DNA from: Coleofasciculaceae cyanobacterium
Lineage (GTDB): Bacteria; Cyanobacteriota; Cyanobacteriia; Cyanobacteriales; Xenococcaceae
Assembly: GCA_036703275.1 (NCBI GenBank)
Contig: DATNPK010000028.1
Location: forward strand, 62,001-126,000
Length of the DNA stretch: 64,000 nucleotides
Direction of reading: 5' to 3'
Part shown: one piece after another, positions 54,372 through 63,400 of the stretch
Numbering within the stretch: the stretch's first letter is position 1
Layout of the letters: each line of letters opens with the position of its first letter
The notes under the pieces: model-generated
Databases searched by the model: none
Told to the model about the DNA's origin: nothing
The model's input: the letters and a program-made list of their open reading frames with translations, nothing else
Made by a program: the position numbers and the translations under genes

Positions 54372-55457
54372 TTACTGAGCCTGAATCGTCTCTAGCTTGG
54401 CTTCAACTTTCTTGACTACGTTTTCAGGTAAAGGAATATAGCCCAATTCATCTGCGTAAGTCTGTCCTTCGGTTAACGACCAGTTGACTACATCTTTCAA
54501 GCCCTGTACCTTATTGGGATCGTCATAATTTTGATACGCCAGCAGCCAAGTATACGTAACGATAGGATAAGAATTATCTCCTTCAGGATCGCTGACAAAT
54601 GCTCGTAAATCTTCGGGCAAGGTAGCCCCAGCTAAAGCATTAGCAGCACTTTCGCCAGAAGGCGTGACATAATTTCCTGCCTTGTTCTCTAAAGTAGCGG
54701 TAGGAATATCCTGCTGTTCGGCATAGCCATACTCAACGTAGCCCAATGCACCTTCGGTTTGAAGGATCTGCGCTGTTACACCTTCATTACCTTTTGCACC
54801 AACTCCTGCCGGCCATTGAACAGTTTTACCTTCACCAACTTTCTCTGACCATTCAGGGCTAATTGCGCTGAGGTGTTGAGTGAAAACTCCTGTAGTACCA
54901 CTACCGTCAGAACGATAAACAACAGTAATGTTGCTGTCTGGCAGGTTAGCATCGGGGTTTAAAGATGCGATCGCTGGATCGTTCCATTTAGTAATTTTGC
55001 CTAATAAGATATCTGTATAAACCTGACGAGATAGCCTGAGTTCAGGAACATCGGGTAAATTATAGGCCAAGACAATACTACCAGCAGTCATCGGTAACAT
55101 AGCCACACCCCGTTCCACCTGCGCGATCTCTTCATCTTCCATGGCTACATCGCTAGCACCAAAATCAACCGTGCCTTGAATAAACTGTTCGACTCCCGCA
55201 CCACTACCAACAGATTGATAGGCTACCTGAACATTAGGATTTTCTTTGTTGTATTCAGAAAACCATCTTTGATATATAGGTGCGGGAAAACTTGCCCCAG
55301 CACCAGTCAAAGATACGGACTCGCCACCAGCATTGCCACCACCAGCATTACCACCTTCACCAGGAGCTTCAGCCCCACCACAAGCAGTAAGACCAAGAGT
55401 TAACGCTAGCAGAGGAGCTAAGAGAGCTTTTCGTCTGAGAGAAACTGTAGAAATCAT
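54372..55457 (-). CDS. pstS: Phosphate-binding protein PstS
   Basis: The periplasmic phosphate receptor of the PstSCAB uptake system. The N-terminus is a lipoprotein-type signal ending in LTLGLTACGG. A Gly/Asn/Ala-rich linker follows. The mature protein begins GAGASFPAPIYQRWFSEYNK, with SVGSGAGVEQFI and VYRSDGSGTTGVFTQHL, the residues that bind phosphate. The length of 361 is normal. pstC, pstA and pstB are not in the window, so this copy is separated from them. Regulation by phosphate is suggested by the Pho-box-like repeat upstream. Confidence 0.94.
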   Translation of the reverse strand: MISTVSLRRKALLAPLLALTLGLTACGGAEAPGEGGNAGGGNAGGESVSLTGAGASFPAPIYQRWFSEYNKENPNVQVAYQSVGSGAGVEQFIQGTVDFGASDVAMEDEEIAQVERGVAMLPMTAGSIVLAYNLPDVPELRLSRQVYTDILLGKITKWNDPAIASLNPDANLPDSNITVVYRSDGSGTTGVFTQHLSAISPEWSEKVGEGKTVQWPAGVGAKGNEGVTAQILQTEGALGYVEYGYAEQQDIPTATLENKAGNYVTPSGESAANALAGATLPEDLRAFVSDPEGDNSYPIVTYTWLLAYQNYDDPNKVQGLKDVVNWSLTEGQTYADELGYIPLPENVVKKVEAKLETIQAQ

Positions 55458-55604
55458 ATATACTGTCTTATTTGTTAACTGTTCAGAGTTAGATAGTTTG
55501 ATAATTTATCGAACAACAATTGCTGGAAATTAAGCAAAAGTTACACTTTTTGTTTCCATAGCTACATTAATTTATCTCGTTTTGATTACTTGTAGATAAA
55601 GAAA

Positions 55605-55623
55605 AGGTTAACAATCAGTTAAC
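55605..55623 (-). promoter_or_regulatory. Pho-box-like direct repeat upstream of pstS
   Basis: AGGTTAAC (55605-55612) and CAGTTAAC (55616-55623) repeat with an 11-base period. Read in the direction of pstS, the halves are GTTAACTG and GTTAACCT, which resemble the PyTTAAPyPy(T/A) half-sites of cyanobacterial Pho boxes. A third half-site is not clear. The site is about 150 bases before the pstS start. Confidence 0.5.
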
Positions 55624-55642
55624 TAAACCTTATTTGTAATCA

Positions 55643-55675
55643 TAAAAAAGCAAGGTTAATTTTGCTAACCTTGCC
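55643..55675 (-). terminator. Intrinsic terminator of the porin gene
   Basis: GCAAGGTTA (55650-55658) pairs with TAACCTTGC (55666-55674) around a 7-nt loop; leftward it is followed by CTTTTTTATG. It lies 28 bases past the porin stop, between porin and pstS. Confidence 0.75.
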
Positions 55676-55703
55676 ATCAATAAATACTAATTAAGTTAAA
55701 GAT

Positions 55704-57509
55704 TTAGAACTGGAAGGTAGTACGCAGAACACCTGCATAAACAGTATCATTTCCACTATTGTGATTAGGATTAAACACTGCATAAGCTCCAGGAGTAATC
55801 GAAATGTTGTCGTTAACAGGGAACTTGTACTGTGCTTCGACTAGATAAGAAGTGTCTGGGTCACCACCTGGAATAGTACCTGCTGCTACTGCTGCTGCTG
55901 CTTCTTCATTATCTATGCCGAACCTAGGAACCAGACCCCCAGCAAAAGTTAACTGAGAACCTTCTTTTAACAGGTCAAGAAAAGAAACGTTTGCTCCCCA
56001 ACTCCAGATTTCACCAGAGAGGTTATTATCATCTCCCGCTATCAAACCTTTCACCTTGGAGTAACCACCAAAACCACCTAAGACCAATTTGTCACCAAGG
56101 TTGAAGCTAGCTCCTAGACCAAATTTGTCGGCAGTTGTGTCAATTGCGCCAAAGGGTTGAGTAGCAAAACCTTGGTTTAGACCACCTACGGTACTACCAG
56201 ATTGGTTTACCTCATCGCCTGTTTGGTAGTTGCGAACATAAGTTGCAGTAAGTTCCAAAGCATCAAAAGGAGTGAATTCTAGTTGTCCACCTGCACTAGA
56301 TGAACCGTTGAATAAACCTTCTTCGCCAGCAGGATCGGCAGCACCATTATCATCATCAACACCAGTGTCAGTTAAATATAGCCCTGTGACAGCTACAGTA
56401 TCAGGAATAATGTCAAATGAAACACCAGCACCAGCACCGCTAGTACCACGGAAAACCAATGGGTTATAACGGTTGAAGCGAGACAAAGCACCTTCGCTAG
56501 TACTTGATAAAAGAGGGTTACTAGTGTTGAAAATATCATCGAAATCCAAACCGTTAGTTCCCACCCATGTAGTGATTCTTTCACCAACTGGGAAACGGTA
56601 GAACAATTCGTCAAGCTCTATGTTATTGTCTTCATTTCCATCAAAATTCAAACGAGTTGACTCTGTGCCAGTTACGTCATCACCATAATCTGGTACATTT
56701 CCAGCTTCGAGCCTAGTTTGTAACATATCTTGACCAGTAAAACTAGTTTGAAAGTTTAGACGAACGCGATCGCTCAAGGTAGTCTCAGTATCGAGGTCAG
56801 ATGCATCTTCTGCGTCATCAGCATCATCTTCATCGATTATGCCATCTTGGTTAAAATCGCCAACAAAAGCTTGAAACTGTTCGTCAGTAATATTATCGAC
56901 ACCAAGACTGTCTTCGGCTATGCTTTCGAGATCTTGACCACCACCAAAGGCCTCAGCAACTGCAAAGATTGCCTCACCTTTAAGCTTGGTAGTAGTAGAA
57001 AACTGACTGTCTTCTAAAACCGCAGTACGGCTTTCTAGTTCGTCTACTCTGCCACCTAGTGTAGCTAGTTCAGCTTCAAACTCTTGAGACAAACGAGCAA
57101 TTGTATCCAAATCTTCTTGACTAACAGATTCTTGAGAAGCAATTAGGCGTTCAATTTGGTTTAGGCAAGAATTTAAACCAGCAGCGAATTCGTAACGAGT
57201 CAAAGCCTGGTCACCACGATAGGTCTGATTCGGAAAACCAGCAATACAGCCATAGCGATCGACTAAACTACGTAATGCTTCATAAGCCCAGTCTGTGGGA
57301 GATACGTCTCTTAACTGGTTAACGTTAGTAACCTGAGATAAACCGCCGCTTTGCTCTAAATTTTGATAGTTATTAATTTTTTCTAGAGTTTGGTTTACTC
57401 CTTCTTTCTCAGCTGAGATAGTTTGAGCATTGACCTTGTTACCTGAAAATAAATAAGCTGCCAATAATATAGGAGCAACTTTTACTGCTTGCCAAAATAA
57501 TCTATTCAT
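55704..57509 (-). CDS. SLH-domain outer-membrane porin with EF-hand-like loops
   Basis: A 601-residue cyanobacterial porin of the Som/iron-uptake type. The signal peptide ends near KVNAQT. The SLH domain is about 66-118 (DVSPTDWAYEALRSLVDRYG, RYEFAAGLNSCLNQIERLIA), and a coiled coil follows (about 125-168, LATLGGRVDELESR). The C-terminal beta barrel ends in a typical F (LRTTFQF). Two calcium-binding-like loops appear: DFNQDGIIDEDD at 218-229 and DGNEDNNIELDE at 290-301, with the 12-residue EF-hand spacing. Position next to pstS and phoU suggests control by phosphate. Confidence 0.88.
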   Translation of the reverse strand: MNRLFWQAVKVAPILLAAYLFSGNKVNAQTISAEKEGVNQTLEKINNYQNLEQSGGLSQVTNVNQLRDVSPTDWAYEALRSLVDRYGCIAGFPNQTYRGDQALTRYEFAAGLNSCLNQIERLIASQESVSQEDLDTIARLSQEFEAELATLGGRVDELESRTAVLEDSQFSTTTKLKGEAIFAVAEAFGGGQDLESIAEDSLGVDNITDEQFQAFVGDFNQDGIIDEDDADDAEDASDLDTETTLSDRVRLNFQTSFTGQDMLQTRLEAGNVPDYGDDVTGTESTRLNFDGNEDNNIELDELFYRFPVGERITTWVGTNGLDFDDIFNTSNPLLSSTSEGALSRFNRYNPLVFRGTSGAGAGVSFDIIPDTVAVTGLYLTDTGVDDDNGAADPAGEEGLFNGSSSAGGQLEFTPFDALELTATYVRNYQTGDEVNQSGSTVGGLNQGFATQPFGAIDTTADKFGLGASFNLGDKLVLGGFGGYSKVKGLIAGDDNNLSGEIWSWGANVSFLDLLKEGSQLTFAGGLVPRFGIDNEEAAAAVAAGTIPGGDPDTSYLVEAQYKFPVNDNISITPGAYAVFNPNHNSGNDTVYAGVLRTTFQF

Positions 57510-57951
57510 TATGTATCCTCACACACCTAAAATATGAATCAACTACTAAACGTAGTATTTATTACAATTTAATTTGGCTTTTGATGATAAACATCGTAGC
57601 TAATTAATAACCCAGTATAATCAACTTTGAGATGGATACATTAAAAACCGTGACATTTTATCGACCGCACACTGCACAAGAACATTCTCCATAGCTGAAG
57701 CTAGAAAACATAAATTTTACGTTGAGCGTGTTCGACCAAAGCTGGATCTGTTTCTAATGCCTTCGCCAAAATCAATACTAACTTAATTAACTTAAATGGA
57801 TCAATTAAGGCTATGTAAAGTAAAGGTTAATGTTCAAAGATCTACTAATTTAGCTCGATATATCAACCCCGAACCTACTCTAGTTATAGCTTACGGCAAT
57901 TTTTCGTAATCTATATTTTATGGTTATTTTTTTAGCTAAAGCAGAAGCCCG
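57510..57951. other. Intergenic region upstream of the porin gene
   Basis: About 440 bp with no gene on either strand. It contains several TTAA clusters (for example TTAATTAACTTAAATGGATC near 57784), which could hold regulatory half-sites, but the spacing does not fit the 11-base Pho-box period. Confidence 0.5.
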
Positions 57952-58632
57952 TCAATTTCTTTTACCCGTTACGATATAGGTAACTCTTTGGCTAATATTA
58001 GTTGCGTGGTCTGCCATTCTTTCTAAATGACGGATAATTAAGCCCAAAAGGAGAATCGGTTCGACTACGCCTGGGACATCTTTTTGAAAAGCGATCGCAT
58101 CATAAAGGCGATCGTAAGCATCGTCTACAATGTCATCATATTCTTTGACTCTAGCTCCTGCGCTTTGATCCAAATCGGCTAAGGCTACCAAACTTGTCGC
58201 TAACATTAGCTGAGCGTGTTCAGACATTTCGGCAATTTCGGGCAACACTTTCTGGGTAGGATATTTCATCAACTTAATTGCTATTTCACTCAAATCTTGA
58301 GCGCAGTCTCCAATCCGTTCTAAGTCTCGCACTAGCTGCATAAAAGCACTAAGCATTCGTAAGTCTTGAGCAACGGGTGCTTGCAGCGTCATTAAAGTAG
58401 CGCAGTCAGATTCAATTTGTCGATAATAAACATCAATTTGCTGTTCTAGAACGATTATTTTTTGAATCGCATCAAGATCTTGTTCAAATAAAGATTGGTG
58501 ACTTAGGCGAAATGATTGTTCAACCAAAGTACCCATCCGCAGGACTTCCTGCTGTACTCGCCGAAGAGAACGCTCTAATTGATTTGCCTCTTGATGATTG
58601 GCTTTGGGTGATAAAGACACTAACTTCACCAT
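57952..58632 (-). CDS. phoU: Phosphate signalling protein PhoU
   Basis: A helical regulator that connects the Pst transporter with the histidine kinase and restrains the phosphate response when phosphate is plentiful. The 226 residues form two three-helix bundles with the metal-binding motifs of the family: LERIGDCAQDLSEIA at about 102 and LERMADHATNISQRV at about 204. Length is normal. It lies 112 bp downstream of the histidine kinase gene on the same strand, so transcription with it is likely. Confidence 0.93.
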   Translation of the reverse strand: MVKLVSLSPKANHQEANQLERSLRRVQQEVLRMGTLVEQSFRLSHQSLFEQDLDAIQKIIVLEQQIDVYYRQIESDCATLMTLQAPVAQDLRMLSAFMQLVRDLERIGDCAQDLSEIAIKLMKYPTQKVLPEIAEMSEHAQLMLATSLVALADLDQSAGARVKEYDDIVDDAYDRLYDAIAFQKDVPGVVEPILLLGLIIRHLERMADHATNISQRVTYIVTGKRN

Positions 58633-58744
58633 ATATATAGTTATTTTAAATAGAAATATGTTTTATATGTTCTATCTTGATAACAAAAACGCTTAATTTT
58701 TGCTAACGATTTGTATCTTAATTAACCAAATTAATCAAAATAGA

Positions 58745-60076
58745 TTAAGCTTTTTCAATCTTGTTTATTGGTAAGACTATTTCGAGCCACGCACCACCAA
58801 ATTGAGGATGATTTTTAGCGGCGATCGCGCCTCCATGAGCCTTAACAATTTGCTCGACAATAGCTAAACCCAAACCGCTACCCTCAGAATAAAAGTTGCT
58901 TTCTTGTTCTCTGGCGCGGGATTTGTCTCCTCGATAGAGTCGTTCAAAGATATAGGGCAGATCGGTCGCATTAAACCCCATACCAGAATCGATCACATCG
59001 ATCTTCACTTTATCTATTGTAGCGGATTCCGCAGCAGTCAGAGGTAATATCTGAACTAAAATTTCTTTGTGCGGTGGATTATGCTTAATGGCATTGTCTA
59101 AAAGGTTGAGAAAAACCTGAATTAAACGCGAGCGATCGGCAGAAATCGTTATCTGGAGATCGCCAGCATAGGATAAAGTAACTTCTTTTCGCTTAGCGAT
59201 CGGTTCTAAAGTTTGCCAAACTGAGTGAATCAAATCATACAGTCTGATAGTTTCATATTTTAAAGCGCGATCGGGAGCAGCCTCTAGCTGAGTTAGATCT
59301 AACCATTCCTGTACTAGTTCGATCAGACGATTAGTTTCTTGAAGTAATTGCTCTACCCAACGACGTTCGGGATCTTGTAAACGCCTCATTAGAGTCTCGG
59401 CGACTAAAGATATAGAAGTAAGAGGGGTACGCAGTTCATGTGTCAGATCCGAAAAAGTGCGCTCTCGCGATTGCGACAATTCCACTAACGGCTGACGATT
59501 TTCAATAAAAACACCTACCTGCTGATTGGATAAAGGAAATCCATAGCCTTTGAGAGCGATCGATTCGACTATTTTTTGTAGCGGTCTATCTATATCGATT
59601 TCAAGCTCAGGATCTTGTGGCGAAACATAGCGAGTGAAATAAAAGATCCACTCCTTAGTCTGGGAACGTTGAGAGCGGCGAGTTTCCTCAATTAAAAGAT
59701 CTAAGTGGTAACAACGTACCAGCTCTAATAACAAACGAACCCGTAGCGATCGCCGAGAATCTATCCGCAGTAACTTTTTCGCACTCTGGTTACAGCCCAA
59801 AAGCTGATTTTCAGCATCTACCTGCAAATAACCCATTGGTGCTAGCTCAATCAGATCTTGCCAAGCCTGCTTGTCTCGTTCGAGTATTTTGCGCTGACGG
59901 TCAAGATCGCTTAACTCCCGACGTATCAAAGAATGTAATGGTAAAGATATTTCACCATCTTCATCTTTAGTATATGAACTAAGTGTGTTCTTTAACTTTT
60001 GTTTAAATCGATATTGTTGACCAGCATAAATGCCAAGACCAACTGCTAATCCTAAGAGAAAATCTAAAGCTGACAT
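58745..60076 (-). CDS. sphS: Phosphate-sensing histidine kinase (SphS/PhoR)
   Basis: A 443-residue sensor kinase. A single membrane helix starts the protein (ALDFLLGLAVGLGIYAGQQY). A PAS-like region follows (about 70-130, LIELAPMGYLQVDAENQLLG). The DHp motif is TFSDLTHELRTPLTSISLVA (His near 215), and the ATPase domain has NLLDNAIKHNPP, VIDSGMGFNATDLPYIFERL and GSGLGLAIVEQIVKAHGG. Cyanobacterial SphS proteins have this single-helix and PAS layout. It lies between phoU and the response regulator. Confidence 0.9.
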   Translation of the reverse strand: MSALDFLLGLAVGLGIYAGQQYRFKQKLKNTLSSYTKDEDGEISLPLHSLIRRELSDLDRQRKILERDKQAWQDLIELAPMGYLQVDAENQLLGCNQSAKKLLRIDSRRSLRVRLLLELVRCYHLDLLIEETRRSQRSQTKEWIFYFTRYVSPQDPELEIDIDRPLQKIVESIALKGYGFPLSNQQVGVFIENRQPLVELSQSRERTFSDLTHELRTPLTSISLVAETLMRRLQDPERRWVEQLLQETNRLIELVQEWLDLTQLEAAPDRALKYETIRLYDLIHSVWQTLEPIAKRKEVTLSYAGDLQITISADRSRLIQVFLNLLDNAIKHNPPHKEILVQILPLTAAESATIDKVKIDVIDSGMGFNATDLPYIFERLYRGDKSRAREQESNFYSEGSGLGLAIVEQIVKAHGGAIAAKNHPQFGGAWLEIVLPINKIEKA

Positions 60077-60206
60077 GGGGTAGTTGCTAACTCATACTGA
60101 GCTAACTGTAGCAAAAGCTCTTAGCTTTAGTACAAACCTATTCACTACTTTAATTCAGATTAGATGTATTACTTTGATTAAGCCTCAATGTTCCCTAGAC
60201 CAATTA

Positions 60207-60959
60207 TTACCCAAAGCGATAGCCGAAGCCTCTGACGGTAATTAAGTATTCAGGCTGGCTTGGATCTTCCTCTAATTTCTCCCGTAACCAACGGATATGA
60301 ACATCAACAGTTTTAGTATCTCCTAAAAAGTCCGCTCCCCATACCTGCTCAATTAGCTGTTCCCGTGACCAAACTCGGCGGGGATAGCTCATGAATAATT
60401 CAAGTAACTTAAATTCTTTAGGAGACAAATTAACTTCAACCCCCCGAACTGTAACGCGGCATTCCTGAGGAAAAAGACTGATATCGCGGTATTTCTGAAC
60501 TGAACTAGGAGACGAGCTAGTATATCTTTGACGACGTAATAAAGCGCGACAGCGAGCAATCAACTCTCTCATGCTAAAGGGTTTGCTCAAATAGTCATCT
60601 GCTCCCACTTCAAGACCCAATACTCGGTCAGTTTCACTACTTTTGGCGCTAACTACCAAAATAGGCGTAATATCTCCTTGGTAGCGCAATAAGCGACAAA
60701 TATCTAATCCGTTTACCTCTGGTAACATCAAGTCCAAAATAATTAAGTCGGGAATTAATTTGGCTCGGCTAAAATCAGGGCTTTGTAACATATTCAGGGC
60801 AGCTCTGCCGTTGTTAGCAGTATGAACCTCATAGCCTTCTTCTTCTAGTGCAACAGTAACCATGTCTCTAATTAAGTCCTCGTCCTCAATTAGCAAGATC
60901 CGATTAGTGTGAGCTAGCTTGGACTTATCAGGAGATTGGAGATTTTGTAGGGAAAGCAT
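60207..60959 (-). CDS. sphR: Phosphate-response regulator (SphR/PhoB)
   Basis: An OmpR/PhoB-type regulator of 250 residues. The receiver domain has IEDEDLIRDMV, the phospho-acceptor Asp in LIILDLMLPEVNG and KPFSMRELIARC. The winged-helix domain contains LSPKEFKLLELFMSYPRRVW, SREQLIEQVWGADFLGDTKT and VDVHIRWLREKLEEDPSQPE. The tail ends ITVRGFGYRFG. Its adjacency to a kinase of the SphS type, phoU and pstS supports the assignment to the phosphate system rather than to another OmpR-type regulator. Confidence 0.9.
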   Translation of the reverse strand: MLSLQNLQSPDKSKLAHTNRILLIEDEDLIRDMVTVALEEEGYEVHTANNGRAALNMLQSPDFSRAKLIPDLIILDLMLPEVNGLDICRLLRYQGDITPILVVSAKSSETDRVLGLEVGADDYLSKPFSMRELIARCRALLRRQRYTSSSPSSVQKYRDISLFPQECRVTVRGVEVNLSPKEFKLLELFMSYPRRVWSREQLIEQVWGADFLGDTKTVDVHIRWLREKLEEDPSQPEYLITVRGFGYRFG

Positions 60960-61165
60960 AAATAAATACTTTTAATTGTCCGCATTCTTACTTATACACC
61001 AAAACCGCTAATTGCGAAATCTTGGTCAAATTAACTGCAAGTTTCTGAGCAAGTTGATTCAATGCATTTAATTAAACTGAACTTAACTTAATTATGACTA
61101 TTTTTTATGGTTATATTTGTTTCAATATTAGCAGTTCGCTAAATTAACGGTAGTTAACGCCGTAT

Positions 61166-62158
61166 TTATCCCCAAATACGATTAATTATTGCTAAATAAA
61201 TGGGAATGCCGATAATAATATTGAAGGGGAAAGTTAGCGCTAAAGCCATAGAGATATACAGGCTAGGATTAGCTTCGGGGACGGTCATGCGCATTGCTGC
61301 GGGTACAGCTATATAAGAAGCACTGGCACATAACACGGCAAATAAAAGAGCATTACCAGGAGACATCGCGATCGCTTTGGCGATAAAAATACCGATTAGT
61401 GCGTTGATTACTGGCATAAAGATGGAAAATGCAATGATAAACGAGCCGCTTTTTCTTAAATCGCCGATCCTTTTAGCTGCAACCAGTCCCATATCTAATA
61501 AAAAGAAAGTCAGCATTCCGTAAAATATATCACCAGTAAAAACCTCCAGCCGATCCCAACCATTCTGGCTAGTGACCATGCCTACCAATAGACTACCCAA
61601 TAAGAGAAAAACCGAACCATTTAAAAAGGCTTCGCGCAAAACTTCTGACCAAGAAAATTTTCCACCTTCTTCGAGATCCTTGCTTTGTGAACTGGTAAAC
61701 AACCGCGCCAAAATTAAACCAACGATAATTGCTGGAGATTCCATTAGGGCTAAAGCTGCCACCATGTGTCCCCCATATGCGATCGGTGGATTTTGCTGTT
61801 CTAAAAATGAACTGGCAGTAACAAAGGTAACGGCACTAATTGAACCATAAGTAGCAGCGATCGCTGCTGCATTATAGGCATCTAGTTTGATCTTCAAAAT
61901 AAAAAAAGAATAAATCGGCACAATAGCAGCCAAAAGAATTGCTGCCAATAAAGTTAAGGCAATCTCATTATTAATGCCGCTTTCGTGAATCTCATGCCCA
62001 CCTTTGAACCCAATGGCAAACAGTAGGTAAAGCGAAAACAGTTTAGGTAAAGGATGAGGTATGTCTAAATCAGATTTAAGAAAAACCGCCATCATGCCAA
62101 TAAAGAAGAATAGAACAGGCGGGTTTAATATATTTGAGAGAATTAAACTAGAGTCCAT
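61166..62158 (-). CDS. Sodium-dependent bicarbonate transport family permease (SbtA type)
   Basis: A 330-residue inner-membrane protein with about ten hydrophobic segments in two repeated halves, as in SbtA. Signature pieces are FAIGFKGGHEIHESGINNEI, AATYGSISAVTFVTASSFLE, ALALMESPAIIVGLILARLF and LCASASYIAVPAAMRMTVPE. SbtA imports bicarbonate with sodium for the CO2-concentrating mechanism. The sequence is shorter than Synechocystis SbtA (374) and no sbtB gene is adjacent, so this may be a paralogue (SbtA2-like) with another or untested substrate. Confidence 0.82.
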   Translation of the reverse strand: MDSSLILSNILNPPVLFFFIGMMAVFLKSDLDIPHPLPKLFSLYLLFAIGFKGGHEIHESGINNEIALTLLAAILLAAIVPIYSFFILKIKLDAYNAAAIAATYGSISAVTFVTASSFLEQQNPPIAYGGHMVAALALMESPAIIVGLILARLFTSSQSKDLEEGGKFSWSEVLREAFLNGSVFLLLGSLLVGMVTSQNGWDRLEVFTGDIFYGMLTFFLLDMGLVAAKRIGDLRKSGSFIIAFSIFMPVINALIGIFIAKAIAMSPGNALLFAVLCASASYIAVPAAMRMTVPEANPSLYISMALALTFPFNIIIGIPIYLAIINRIWG

Positions 62159-62646
62159 AATTTAATTTAGTTGCGATCTAATTTAATCTTCTATAAAGTA
62201 GGTTTTAAAAATCAATATGGATTCAAAAAGATACATTTGACATTTAATATTTAGATTATTGTATTGCATTCACTAAAGTTATATCCTAATAAATCTTTAA
62301 TAAACTACCTTTTTATTAATGGATTATTAAAACAAAAATGATTATCTTATCAAATGTTAGAAAATTAAGCCTAAGCCATAATTAGAGCTTATTTTACAGC
62401 TGATTATATAATTAGCACTACTTGAGCAAATGATTAGTAGCTAATTTTACGGCTAAAAAACTTTACAATTCTCAACTCGATTAATTAGTTTTTTATAAGT
62501 ATTGGCAATTTATTAAATAACTGGTTTATTTATAACCGAAGACCCTGAAGGGCCAGGGCCCCTGCTTTCTAAGTATGGGGTAAGCCACGGCGTGGAACAT
62601 GGTCGTCCAAGCCGACCGTTTCGGCCTCCCGAACGAAGTTTAACGG
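62159..62646. other. Intergenic region with the end of the IS200/IS605 relic
   Basis: About 490 bp. 62159-62530 is AT-rich with no gene. 62535-62640 is GC-rich with small hairpins (CCACGGCGTGG; GGTCG and CGACC around a short loop), fitting the structured end of an IS200/IS605 element. Confidence 0.5.
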
Positions 62647-62958
62647 CTACGCTTTTGATTTTTGAATGTATTCCTTTATCTTAGCTAGAGGTGCGCCTCC
62701 GAGAGTCGATACAAAATAGCTGTTTGTCCATAAGGTAGGAAGACGTTTTTTTAACTGTGGAAACTCTTGTCTCAGATACCTAGAGCTTGCACCTTTAAAT
62801 CTTTTAACAGCTTTGTGAACTCCAAACTGGGGATCTAGAGATATTAAAAGATGTACATGATTTATGTCTTTTACTTCCATTTCTAATATGTCTACTTGAA
62901 TTTCAGTAGCTATATTTTGCAGAATTTCTTTTAATCTTGTTTCTATCTGTTTGGTCAA
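62647..62958 (-). pseudogene. IS200/IS605-type transposase TnpA, N-terminus missing
   Basis: A 103-residue remnant of the single-strand transposase. The HUH region survives (EVKDINHVHLLISLDPQFGV) and the C-terminal LRQEFPQLKKRLPTLWTNSY with the catalytic Tyr region FVSTLGGAPLAKIKEYIQ. The first 30 or so residues (the YHLV-TKYRRK part) are absent: upstream, the frame continues only as FYAVECRLTKQIE and then enters a strong hairpin. No TnpB gene is attached. It is probably immobile on its own. Confidence 0.8.
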
Positions 62959-62975
62959 CCTGCACTCAACAGCAT

Positions 62976-63014
62976 AAAAAAAGCGCTGTCTTAAACCTAG
63001 ACAGCGCTTTTTTT
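62976..63014. terminator. Strong bidirectional terminator hairpin
   Basis: AAAAAAAGCGCTGTCT (62976-62991) pairs exactly with AGACAGCGCTTTTTTT (62999-63014) around a 7-nt loop. The A-run and T-run outside the stem allow termination in both directions. It lies at the broken 5' end of the TnpA remnant. Confidence 0.85.
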
Positions 63015-63400
63015 ATTTTAAATTAAAGTGGACTAAGGAAAAGATTTACATTGAAGCACAATTTACATCTCTCTTCTTTTCCTTATTTGATTTTTGATAG
63101 CTTCAAAATACTTGTATTTTCTTCAGCCTTACTCACCATTCTGTATTAACAGCTAAGTCGTAGACCGTAACTAATACTAGTACTAGAGAAAGAGACAATA
63201 TTTCCATATAAAGCTGAACTCTTCTCTGCGGGCAACTGTAATTTAATTTACAGTTTAGTTACTAATGCTATTTTAGGCTATAAGGTTACATCAGGTCAAA
63301 TAAATTGGCAACTGGAGCTTTTTGTCAAGTAAATAAAGCTGTAGATAAACTGAGCGAAATATTGGCTGAAAGCCTGAATTAAAGCCAAGCGGAAATAAAT
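63015..63400. other. Intergenic region downstream of pcyA
   Basis: About 385 bp with no supported gene. A plus-strand fragment reads LATGAFCQVNKAVDKLSEIL near 63308-63370 but has no start codon and a stop before it; it may be a relic. Confidence 0.4.

Noticed and set aside
57784-57810. Pho box upstream of the porin gene
   Set aside because: The TTAA half-sites are spaced by 13, 5 and 4 bases, not the 11-base period.
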